NCBI GenBank assembly: GCA_014378485.1 | Contig: JACMNO010000025.1 | Location: 25,231-89,230, forward strand | Direction: 5' to 3' | From: Bacteroidia bacterium | GTDB lineage: Bacteria; Bacteroidota; Bacteroidia; B-17B0; Aurantibacillaceae | Length of the DNA: 64,000 bases | Part shown: positions 27,744 to 35,988 of the stretch, piece after piece | Layout of the letters: every line of letters starts with the position of its first letter | Numbering within the stretch: the first letter of the stretch is position 1 | Program-made: the position numbers and the translations under genes | The notes under the pieces: generated by a model | Database searches by the model: none | Seen by the model: the letters and a program-made list of their open reading frames with translations, nothing else | What the model was told of the DNA's origin: nothing

Positions 27744-30700
27744 TTATTTTCGGAGCAATGAAACATGTCCTATCTTCTCATAGTGTTTTTTCTTCTCATC
27801 TCGGAATGATATTTTCCAGACATACACATCTTGTTTTAATATCTCACCGGAATTATTTTTTGCCCCTGTCCACGAATCGGTAATGTCAGAAGACTTGAAA
27901 ATCAGCTCGCCCCATCTGTCATAAATAGTAATATTATAAGTTGAATAATCTGCTCCGCTAGGTGGTATAAACACCTGGAACACATCATTCAAACCATCAG
28001 CACCAGGAGTAAAAGCATTAGGGACATATATAACAACATCAGGATTTACTTTAATGACTACAGAAGTATCATCTATGCATCCGTAAATGGTTGTCGCGGT
28101 AAGTGTTACTACAAAATTACCAGAATTAAGGAATAAATAAGACTCGTCGGTTAATGTACTTGTATGCTGGCCTCCGATATCCCATGTATACGTATTGTTA
28201 TTTAAGACAGTCGAATGATTTGTAAATTCAACCTGGCCGTCAATAACAGTTGTTTCTGTCACAGAAGGATCAAAAGAGGCTATAGGCAAATCATGTACCG
28301 TTATATCACTGTTAGATACAGTGGTATCTTTACAGCCATTCTCTGTATAATATAGTGTTGCCGTATATGTTCCGGGAATAGAATATATATGGGTTACTAC
28401 TAATCCGGTGTCGTTTGGAGTACTGTCTCCAAATACCCAAATAGCTGTACCTGAGTTTACTGTACTTGTTGAATAATCAATTGACAATGGAACACAGCCA
28501 CTGTTAACATTAGGGAAGGCATTTGCGTTTGGTTTTGGATTTACAAGGATTGAAAGAGTTTTTGTATCAGGACATAAGCCAGTCGGTGCAGGATCAGTAT
28601 TATAAAATATAGTTTGGTTGCCGGCACCAGCTGCTGTTGGGCTGAAAGAAGAACCGGTAACACCCGGACCCGACCAAACTCCACCTGCGAATTGTGCTGT
28701 AGGTTGCAAATTAACTGCGGGATCATATATACAATATGGGCCTAACGCTCCGGTTATTGTAGCAGGAATAAATTTAATGACCGTTACATTAATGGAATCT
28801 TTTTTAACACAAGGCGCATTTGTAAGGGCGTAGTAAATTTTATTATTGCCAATGATGCTTGACCCGGGCACAAAGGAACCACTCGATGAAATAGTTGTGC
28901 CGACTGTTGCAGTGCTCCAAACTCCACCAAAAGGGGCAACAGTTAATTGCTGTGCAGGATAATTATCACAGAAAGGACCTGCAGACGCAATAGTTGGCTG
29001 AGCGACTGAGTTGACAGTTACATTAATGGTGCTTGATGATGGACATAAAGTAGTAGTTGGCGAAGAATTAGTGGTATAGGTAAATGTATGAGTTCCTGCT
29101 CCTGCGGTAGCGGGATCTAATGTGGTACCGCTGATGCCGTTTCCTGACCACGTTCCAACACCAAGCGTGGAAGTTGTTAAAGCCGTTGAGAGATTAATAC
29201 TTGGATTAGTAATACATAAAGTATTAATGTTTCCGGTAATCGTTGATGGCACATATTTTTCGATAGAAACAGTAGTAGTGTTTGAAGCGGAACAGGTTGA
29301 GGAACCCACTGTATAAGTATACGTATTGTTTCCAACAACAGCCAATGAAGGGGTTAAAACTCCTGTGGCGCTAATGCCGTTTCCTGACCAGGTTCCACCT
29401 GTTGGCGTAGAGATAATAGATAAAGAGGAAGCGTTTGTGCAAAATGGCCCTGAAGAAGTAATTGTTGGTTGTGCCGTTGAGTTCACTGTAATGGCAGTAG
29501 TGCTGAACGAAGGACATAAACTTGGTGTTGGCGAAGAGTTTGTACTATAAGTTAAAGTGTGAGTACCAACCCCGGCAGTAACAGGGTTAAAGGTAGTTCC
29601 TGTTACCCCATTCCCTGACCAAGCACCAGCACCAAGGGTTGAGGTGGTTAATGCTATTGAAAGGTTAATAGTATTACTTGGAAGACAAAGTGGAGTGATT
29701 GTTCCGGAAATAGTTGAAGGGACGTATTTTTCGATGGAAATGGTTGTGTTTCCCATAGAGGAGCATGTACCGGAGCCTATCGAATACGTATATGTATTAT
29801 TTCCTGGTGTTGCTAAAGAGGGTGTTAATACCCCTGTTGAACTAACTCCTGAGCCCGCCCAGTTTCCACCGGATGGTAATGCTGATAAACTAACGGTTGA
29901 AGCATTTGTACACATAGGATTTACAGGTGTAACAGTTGCCGTAACGGGAACAACAACAGAAACTGTTGAACTTTGTGCCTGCATACAATTGGTTTGCCCT
30001 ATGGGATTAACCTGAACGGTATATACGGTAGTTATAGACGGGCTTGCGATAGTAGTATAAGTATTGGTTGGGTTTAATCCTGTAGTTGGCGTCCAGGTGT
30101 AATTAAACGCTGATGGATTTGAACCACCACAATTTCCAAATTTAATATTCGGCCTGTAAGTAGAATTAGGTGTATAATTATTGCTTGGATTTGTGGTCAT
30201 GCAAGCCACGATTCCGTCACTATTAAACCATCTTACAGAGTTAAATGATGTTATAGTGTAAGGCGATGAAGAGTTATATGTGTAATTCGTTGTTAAATCA
30301 TCACACACATCAATTAATATATTAGAAACGCCATCCCATTCATAAGCTGTTGGAAAATTATAAGTGTTCCATCCGGTGGTGATATTAATGCTTGAGGCAA
30401 AATATACCTGAGTTAAACTAGTATTATCAAATGTTGTAGATGTTAAGTCAGCTACACTTGTACATTTCATTTTTATTGTAAAATTAGGGTAGCTGGTTAT
30501 TCCATCAATAGTTGTAATATTAAATGCAATGCTTGATATTTTGCCCGGTAACACACCTGCTGCTGATAATTCAGAAGCTCTGTATAATATCTGATGCCTT
30601 GTGTTTTTATAAAAATTACCATAAATGGCTGGATAAGACGTATTACTATTTACCTGAGTGCCGGTACCTATTTGAACTATGTTAGGCGAAGAGCAACTGC

Positions 30701-32822
30701 CGGTTGACGATAAACCGCATACGCTTGGTGTTATGTTTCCAAAATCAACCGTTAATGTGGTGCTACCAGGTGTGCAAATATTTGCTGTGGGGGGCGTTAA
30801 TGTATACGTATATACAAAAGGGCTTACCGAAAAAGTAGTATTGTATATACATTGTCCGTCAAAGACAGTAGCACTATAGGTTCCAATTGATAAGCCTGTA
30901 ATACTGTCTTTAATAAGGGCAGTATTGTTTAGTACAGAATTATAGCCTCCCGGGCCGGTTACTGTATAATTATAGACTGGTGATGCTGTGGTTTGAAGAT
31001 TAATAACAGCATAGGAATTATTGTTACCTGAACAAATGCTTTTTATATTACTGGCATAAATACTTCCTCCTGGTGATTGCGCTAAAGTATATTTAATAGA
31101 ATCTTTACAGCCACTTGCTGTTGTGTAAACTAGGAAGTAGCCTGCGCCATTAATAGGTGAGTTAATTGTTAAAGATGAACTTGTTGCCCCTGCAATTAAA
31201 GCTAAAGGGCTTGCGGTGTACCACTTATAATTTGAGCCCCCGGCATTTGTTATCCAAGCTACCGAACCACAAAAGGGGGCTGGTAATGCATAAAAAGTAG
31301 GAGCAGAAATACCTACCTGAACAGTAGTGGTTGATAAACCACATAATACCGCGCTTACATTTATAGTATAAATGCCCGGCGCTAGGCCGGTAGCTGTTTG
31401 AGCACTGGAAACAGTAGCTCCTGAACTGTTTACCCACTGGTAAATATATCCGCCGCTACTTCCGGTTGCTGATACATTTGCAGTTCCACTATTGCCGTTA
31501 GGGCATGAAGGCGTAGAACCAACTCCTGTAATACTAACTGTAGATATGGCTACCGTAGTTTGAAATGAGCTTGCGCATCCATTTGGTGCAGTAACATTAC
31601 AGGTAAACACCTGGCCTGCCGAAACCGGCGATATAGTTGCCGTACCGGCATTTCCACCATTAGCTACCGTAACTGGACCTGATGGACCAATCCATTGATA
31701 CGTGTTATACCCGGCAGGTGCAGTTAAAACCGCCTGGTTAGAGCCGGCACAAAAACTTGCAACAGCACCGCCTTGGCTACATTCTGCATCTACATAAGCA
31801 TAACCCCAATGACCACCCTGCGAACAACCGCCAACATAAAACTCTACGTTAACTGATGTAATTGCTGGGTAATTAGAAAAGTCAAATGCGTAAGTGGACC
31901 ATTTTCTATAAAACACATCTGAAGGTGAAAATCCAACAACGGATTGTGTCCATGATGGGTCATAAAAAGAAGAGGCTGTATTAGTCATAGAGCTATTAAT
32001 AGTAACAGTATAAATAGAACATCCGGGAACAAAGTTTCCGTTTTGATCTGTTACCTTCACTGAAAAATAAGGTTGTTCTTCTGGTAAATGTCCGCCACTA
32101 TATAAAACTAAAGCATAGGATACTGAAAAGTTTTTGTTATTTGGGTTCAGAGTCATATTATAAGTAATTTTACTGGCTCTATAATTAGGCATTGCCCCGT
32201 TTAAGCGAACTGAGGCAGGACCACCATTAGGATTAACAACAGGAATTTCGGATACTGTTTGGGTACCAACCACTTTGCAAGCAATTGAATCCCATCCTAC
32301 ACAATTTGGATACACACTGTTGGTGGCAGGGGTAGTCATAATGGTGTGGTAATTAAGCGTGTTAACTAAGCTTACATTATTACCGGCAGGATTAACAATA
32401 GTGGGGGATGTTTGAGTATACGAAGGTGAACCAGAGCCCGTAGCCCCTGTAGATACGGCTCCATAACTGCCGGTCCAGTTTGCAAAAGTTCCTTGTTCAA
32501 ATCCTGCATTCGGGCAATAAGCATTTTGCGGGGAATTTGGATTAGAAGGATTATTAAGACTTGTGTTAATAAGTCCACCGCCTAAATAAATAGTGCCGGC
32601 ATCATAAACCCCACGATCTATTGAATTATGGGCATGATTAACTCCTTTGTGAGATAAATAATCGTTATGTAAAAACTCAACATAACCTTTTATATCACTT
32701 TGACTGATTCCTTTATTTGTAGCCTGTTGGTATGCTTCTTTTATATCAAACCCATCTGCTAATTGAGCAAACGATAATTGAGTAAAAAGAAAAAATAAAA
32801 CAACTGTTAATAATTTGTTCAT
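27744..32822 (-). CDS. Large PKD-containing surface adhesin with T9SS type B C-terminal domain
   Basis: A 1692-residue surface protein. I choose the ATG at 32822 because MNKLLTVVLFFLFTQLSFAQ is a clean signal peptide; another ATG 21 bases upstream is possible. An N-terminal ~330-residue domain (YCPNAGFEQGTFANWTGSYG) is followed by Ig/SprB-like segments, a beta-sandwich domain (about 700-905) that also occurs in the M43 protease, tandem ~160-residue repeats (about 1028-1349, each with a GxWSGxG and a YVPSTISG segment), PKD domains (about 1430-1590) and the gliding-motility type C-terminal domain (IYVPNAFTPGADGLNDVF, IYDRWGELIFKS, QDVYVWKI). Likely exported by T9SS for adhesion. Confidence 0.9.
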   Translation of the reverse strand: MNKLLTVVLFFLFTQLSFAQLADGFDIKEAYQQATNKGISQSDIKGYVEFLHNDYLSHKGVNHAHNSIDRGVYDAGTIYLGGGLINTSLNNPSNPNSPQNAYCPNAGFEQGTFANWTGSYGAVSTGATGSGSPSYTQTSPTIVNPAGNNVSLVNTLNYHTIMTTPATNSVYPNCVGWDSIACKVVGTQTVSEIPVVNPNGGPASVRLNGAMPNYRASKITYNMTLNPNNKNFSVSYALVLYSGGHLPEEQPYFSVKVTDQNGNFVPGCSIYTVTINSSMTNTASSFYDPSWTQSVVGFSPSDVFYRKWSTYAFDFSNYPAITSVNVEFYVGGCSQGGHWGYAYVDAECSQGGAVASFCAGSNQAVLTAPAGYNTYQWIGPSGPVTVANGGNAGTATISPVSAGQVFTCNVTAPNGCASSFQTTVAISTVSITGVGSTPSCPNGNSGTANVSATGSSGGYIYQWVNSSGATVSSAQTATGLAPGIYTINVSAVLCGLSTTTVQVGISAPTFYALPAPFCGSVAWITNAGGSNYKWYTASPLALIAGATSSSLTINSPINGAGYFLVYTTASGCKDSIKYTLAQSPGGSIYASNIKSICSGNNNSYAVINLQTTASPVYNYTVTGPGGYNSVLNNTALIKDSITGLSIGTYSATVFDGQCIYNTTFSVSPFVYTYTLTPPTANICTPGSTTLTVDFGNITPSVCGLSSTGSCSSPNIVQIGTGTQVNSNTSYPAIYGNFYKNTRHQILYRASELSAAGVLPGKISSIAFNITTIDGITSYPNFTIKMKCTSVADLTSTTFDNTSLTQVYFASSINITTGWNTYNFPTAYEWDGVSNILIDVCDDLTTNYTYNSSSPYTITSFNSVRWFNSDGIVACMTTNPSNNYTPNSTYRPNIKFGNCGGSNPSAFNYTWTPTTGLNPTNTYTTIASPSITTVYTVQVNPIGQTNCMQAQSSTVSVVVPVTATVTPVNPMCTNASTVSLSALPSGGNWAGSGVSSTGVLTPSLATPGNNTYTYSIGSGTCSSMGNTTISIEKYVPSTISGTITPLCLPSNTINLSIALTTSTLGAGAWSGNGVTGTTFNPVTAGVGTHTLTYSTNSSPTPSLCPSFSTTAITVNSTAQPTITSSGPFCTNASSLSIISTPTGGTWSGNGISATGVLTPSLAVVGNNTYTYTVGSSTCSASNTTTVSIEKYVPSTITGNINTLCITNPSINLSTALTTSTLGVGTWSGNGISGTTLDPATAGAGTHTFTYTTNSSPTTTLCPSSSTINVTVNSVAQPTIASAGPFCDNYPAQQLTVAPFGGVWSTATVGTTISSSGSFVPGSSIIGNNKIYYALTNAPCVKKDSINVTVIKFIPATITGALGPYCIYDPAVNLQPTAQFAGGVWSGPGVTGSSFSPTAAGAGNQTIFYNTDPAPTGLCPDTKTLSILVNPKPNANAFPNVNSGCVPLSIDYSTSTVNSGTAIWVFGDSTPNDTGLVVTHIYSIPGTYTATLYYTENGCKDTTVSNSDITVHDLPIASFDPSVTETTVIDGQVEFTNHSTVLNNNTYTWDIGGQHTSTLTDESYLFLNSGNFVVTLTATTIYGCIDDTSVVIKVNPDVVIYVPNAFTPGADGLNDVFQVFIPPSGADYSTYNITIYDRWGELIFKSSDITDSWTGAKNNSGEILKQDVYVWKISFRDEKKKHYEKIGHVSLLRK

Positions 32823-32921
32823 TGTTATTGGATTAATTCGCATAAAGTTACAGCAAAACCAACAACAAAACTATAAATTCACTCGTTAAAACTGTACTTC
32901 TACGAAGTTTTATTAATAAAT

Positions 32922-33446
32922 TTAGGAAATAACCGGCGGCGGGCTCATAATATGGCCACAGGATTTACAAGTTCGCAGTTCTTGGGAATTATAAAATTTT
33001 TCAAAAACTCCCTGAAACTGCGAGGCAATATCATTTAAAACAAATTTTTCTTCGAATAGTTTGGTGTTGCATTTTTCGCAAAACCACATAAGCCCATCCA
33101 TCTCTCCTTCTCTTCGGCGCCGCTCCATCACTAAGCCAATTGTATTTTTAAAACGGATTGGATTATGCGGAATTCTCGGAGGTAATAAAAATATATCTCC
33201 TTCTTTAATGTCAAACTCTTCAGATTTGCCATCAATTTGTAATTTTACTTTAATGTCTCCTTCCAACTGGTAAAAAAACTCTTCACTTTCATTATAGTGA
33301 TAGTCTTTCCTTGAATTAGGGCCACCAACTACCATCACAATAAATTCAGTGTCTTTATAGACTACCTTATTATTTACAGGTGGTTTTAAAAGATCTCTGT
33401 TTTCATCGATCCATTTTTTAAAATTGAACGGGCGGGTAACTGCCAT
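32922..33446 (-). CDS. 3-hydroxyanthranilate 3,4-dioxygenase
   Basis: A 174-residue cupin dioxygenase of the HaaO/NbaC type, which opens the ring of 3-hydroxyanthranilate in the kynurenine route of tryptophan breakdown or de novo NAD synthesis. Visible signatures: GPNSRKDYHYNESEEFFYQL (metal-binding His and Glu), EGDIFLLPPRIPHNPIRF (third His), and the C-terminal rubredoxin-like pair CEKCNTKLFEE and CKSCGH typical of bacterial enzymes. The start follows the enoyl-CoA hydratase gene by 23 bases, suggesting an operon. No other kynurenine genes are in the window. Confidence 0.95.
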   Translation of the reverse strand: MAVTRPFNFKKWIDENRDLLKPPVNNKVVYKDTEFIVMVVGGPNSRKDYHYNESEEFFYQLEGDIKVKLQIDGKSEEFDIKEGDIFLLPPRIPHNPIRFKNTIGLVMERRRREGEMDGLMWFCEKCNTKLFEEKFVLNDIASQFQGVFEKFYNSQELRTCKSCGHIMSPPPVIS

Positions 33447-33469
33447 GTATTAAAATTTAAATTTGTTGT

Positions 33470-34264
33470 TTAGTTTCCTGGAAAGTTCGCTTTACGTTTT
33501 TCTAAAAAGGCATTAACACCTTCTTTAAAATCGCCACTGGCAAAACTTTTTCCGAATTCTTCAATTTCAACTTCGTATCCGTTTTGTTTATTGTTATATC
33601 CGGCATTGATCACTCTAATAGCTGTTCGTACAGCAACCGGAGACTTTGTTATGATCTTTGAAGTAATTTCAAAACATTTATTTAAGATCTCTTCCTGGCT
33701 TGTTACATAATTTACAAGCCCCCATTTATAGGCATCTTCAGCATTGATCATGTCTGCTGTAACTATCATTTCAAATGCTTTTCCTTTACCTACCAATTGA
33801 GCTAAACGCTGTGTGCCGCCATAGCCCGGAATTACACCAAGGCTTACTTCCGGTAATCCCATTTTTGCATTTGTACTTGCAACCCTGATATGACAAGCCA
33901 TTGCTAGCTCCAAACCACCACCTAACGCAAAACCATTTACGGCTGCAATAACAGGCTTGGAATAATTTTCGATAAAATTAAATATTTTAAAATGGCCGAT
34001 AGAGCTTAACTGCTTTCCTTCTTCAACACTATAATTTGCAAATTCAGCAATGTCGGCACCTGCAACAAAAGCCTTTTGACCGGCTCCTGTAATAATTAAC
34101 GCGCGGATATTTTTATCATTTTCTGCATCAACAAACGTTTCGTGAAGCTCTTCGATAGTTTGTTTATTTAAAGCATTTAATTTTTCAGGGCGATTAATAG
34201 TGATAATCAGCACTTCATTTTTTACTTCGGTGGTTATGTTTTCTAAAGCCATTTCTACTGTCAT
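33470..34264 (-). CDS. Enoyl-CoA hydratase/isomerase (crotonase family)
   Basis: A 264-residue crotonase. The oxyanion-hole segments AGADIAEF (about 68-75) and GFALGGGLELAMACHIRVAS (about 111-130) are intact, and the two catalytic acids fit PEVSLGVIPGYGGTQRL. Such enzymes hydrate 2-enoyl-CoA in fatty-acid or aromatic/amino-acid degradation; the exact substrate cannot be read from sequence. Two start codons (34264 and 34252) are in frame. A CAAATATA sequence (minus-strand TATATTTG) at 34286-34293 may be its -7 box. It heads the unit with the dioxygenase. Confidence 0.92.
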   Translation of the reverse strand: MTVEMALENITTEVKNEVLIITINRPEKLNALNKQTIEELHETFVDAENDKNIRALIITGAGQKAFVAGADIAEFANYSVEEGKQLSSIGHFKIFNFIENYSKPVIAAVNGFALGGGLELAMACHIRVASTNAKMGLPEVSLGVIPGYGGTQRLAQLVGKGKAFEMIVTADMINAEDAYKWGLVNYVTSQEEILNKCFEITSKIITKSPVAVRTAIRVINAGYNNKQNGYEVEIEEFGKSFASGDFKEGVNAFLEKRKANFPGN

Positions 34265-34387
34265 TTCATTTAAATTTTAGCAGAGCAAATATAATGCGAT
34301 AAGGGCAAATACATTAAAAAGTTATTAACCCGATTGATTTAACATTTGTTGTTTTTATTGCAATAAGAACCTATGTGTTTATGTTGT

Positions 34388-34395
34388 TACCTTTG
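34388..34395 (+). promoter_or_regulatory. Possible -7 box for the small hydrolase gene
   Basis: TACCTTTG matches TAnnTTTG and ends 4 bases before the ATG at 34400. It supports that start over the ATG at 34373, which lies upstream of the box. Confidence 0.4.
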
Positions 34396-34399
34396 TTTT

Positions 34400-35044
34400 A
34401 TGGTAATTTATGCTATTCCCGGATTAGGTACAACAGAAAAGTTATATGAAAATGTGGCTGTTAAAAATGTTAAAATTATTGTGTTAAAATGGCCTCTACC
34501 TGAAAAGGAAGATACTATGCAATCTTATGCCCGCAAGTTTTTGCCGCAAATAAATACCACGCAACCCTTTTGTTTAATGGGTGTTTCTTTTGGTGGTATG
34601 TTGTGTACAGAATTATCAGAAATAATTTCACCTAAAAAGATTTTTTTAATTTCTACTAGTAAGCAGCGGAATGAATTACCGTGGTTTATTCGGTTTTTTA
34701 AAAGTGTACCTGTACATAAAATTATTTCTGAAAAGCAACATCGTAAAATGGCATATGAAGGTCGCTGGTTCATTGGTTTTGGAAAAGCATACATTCCGCA
34801 GTATTTGGGAATGATCAACAGCATGCAAGCAAATTATTTTAAGAACTGTATTAATATTATTGTGAATTGGGACAGAAAAATATTTCCTGAAAATTATGTT
34901 CACATACACGGTGATGCCGATAAGTTATTACAATATAAATATGTGAAGGCAGATTACGCTATTCACAATGGATCTCATGCAATGATTGTTTTTCAAGCCG
35001 GTGAAATTTGTCAAATTATTGAAAAGGAGATTCAGAAGATTTAG
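34400..35044 (+). CDS. Alpha/beta hydrolase-like protein
   Basis: A 214-residue protein starting MVIYAIPGLGTTEKLYEN. The oxyanion-type IPGLG near residue 5, the nucleophile elbow GVSFGG (about 69-74, serine in GxSxG) and a C-terminal GSHAMIVFQ stretch supplying histidine, preceded by HGDADKLLQ with the aspartate, fit a small alpha/beta hydrolase fold. The substrate is unknown. The annotated start skips nine upstream codons (MCLCCYLCF) that do not look like family sequence. It is convergent with cysQ across a repeat element. Confidence 0.75.
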   Translation: MVIYAIPGLGTTEKLYENVAVKNVKIIVLKWPLPEKEDTMQSYARKFLPQINTTQPFCLMGVSFGGMLCTELSEIISPKKIFLISTSKQRNELPWFIRFFKSVPVHKIISEKQHRKMAYEGRWFIGFGKAYIPQYLGMINSMQANYFKNCINIIVNWDRKIFPENYVHIHGDADKLLQYKYVKADYAIHNGSHAMIVFQAGEICQIIEKEIQKI

Positions 35045-35155
35045 TTTTTGGGCGTTACCCGTTCCTTCAGCTGGCGGATCGGGTCAGGCTTTTCGTTCCA
35101 ATCTTTTTGTAAGAGGCAGGCAAAAAGGATTTCCGCTGCAATCCCTAACGCGAAA
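35045..35155. repeat. GGGCGTTACCC-type Bacteroidota intergenic repeat element
   Basis: Between two convergent genes, the sequence begins TTTTTGGGCGTTACCCG, contains a weak inverted partner ATCGGGTCAGGC, and ends TTCCGCTGCAATCCCTAACG. From memory, sequence of this form (GGGCGTTACCC, CGGGTCGGGC, TTCCGCTGCAATCCC, TAACG) is a widespread non-coding repeat of Bacteroidota. This copy carries an extra ~40 bases in the middle. Confidence 0.6.
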
Positions 35156-35160
35156 ACAAA

Positions 35161-35982
35161 TTAATTTCGTTTAGCAATAAACCAGTGATTCAATAAAAAC
35201 TCACGGTTATACTTCATCGGTAGCTTTGTTTCGAAATCTATTAGACTTGCGCCAGCCTCCTGCAAAATTGCCTGACCTGCTGCGGTGTCCCATTCCATTG
35301 TTGGTCCAAATCTCGGGTATTCATTTGCAATACCTTCTGCTACCCAACACATTTTAATGCTACTGCCGGTAGTTACTATTTGCACCTCATTATGAAGCCT
35401 CTTTAATTTTTCAATATGCTCATATGTTTCTGTACTCATATGTGAGCGGCTTGCAACCACTACATAATTTTTTCTATCAACAACAATGGGAAGTTTTTTA
35501 GCAAAACTCATCAGGTTCTCTAATGTTGAGGTTTCAATCAAATCAATAAAAGGAATAAAATCTTTCCGGTCAATTTTAAAGGAGCCAATTCCTTGTGCCG
35601 CAAAGTAAAGGTCTTTAAAAACGGGAGAAAAGATCACCCCAAGTGTTGGGATATTATTTTCAACCAGGGCAATGTTCACGGTAAATTCTCCATTGCGCTT
35701 TACGAATTCTTTAGTGCCATCCAACGGATCAACGATCCAGAGTTTATCCCAGGTGTTGCGTGTTTTAAAGTTGTCGTGAAAACCTTCTTCACTTAACACA
35801 GGAATGTTGAATTGCTTTAATTCTTCAATGATTTTATCGCTGGCTTTTTTATCCGCTAAAGTTACAGGTGATTTATCATCCTTGTATTCTACATCAAATT
35901 TGGTATCGTACACTTCAAGGATTTCTTTTCCTGCTAATACAGAGGCAATTATTGTTTGATGAAGCAGAGTATAATAATTCAT
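35161..35982 (-). CDS. cysQ: 3'(2'),5'-bisphosphate nucleotidase CysQ
   Basis: A 273-residue member of the inositol-monophosphatase superfamily that removes the phosphate from PAP/PAPS in sulfur assimilation. The metal-binding motifs are clear: ADKKASDKIIEEL, LSEEGFHD, WIVDPLDGTKEF (about 91-102) and the C-terminal MEWDTAAGQAILQEAGA, with the family ending LNHWFIAKRN. It begins 6 bases after feoB, so it is probably the third gene of the feo operon, an unusual location discussed separately. Confidence 0.93.
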   Translation of the reverse strand: MNYYTLLHQTIIASVLAGKEILEVYDTKFDVEYKDDKSPVTLADKKASDKIIEELKQFNIPVLSEEGFHDNFKTRNTWDKLWIVDPLDGTKEFVKRNGEFTVNIALVENNIPTLGVIFSPVFKDLYFAAQGIGSFKIDRKDFIPFIDLIETSTLENLMSFAKKLPIVVDRKNYVVVASRSHMSTETYEHIEKLKRLHNEVQIVTTGSSIKMCWVAEGIANEYPRFGPTMEWDTAAGQAILQEAGASLIDFETKLPMKYNREFLLNHWFIAKRN

Positions 35983-35988
35983 ATTTTA

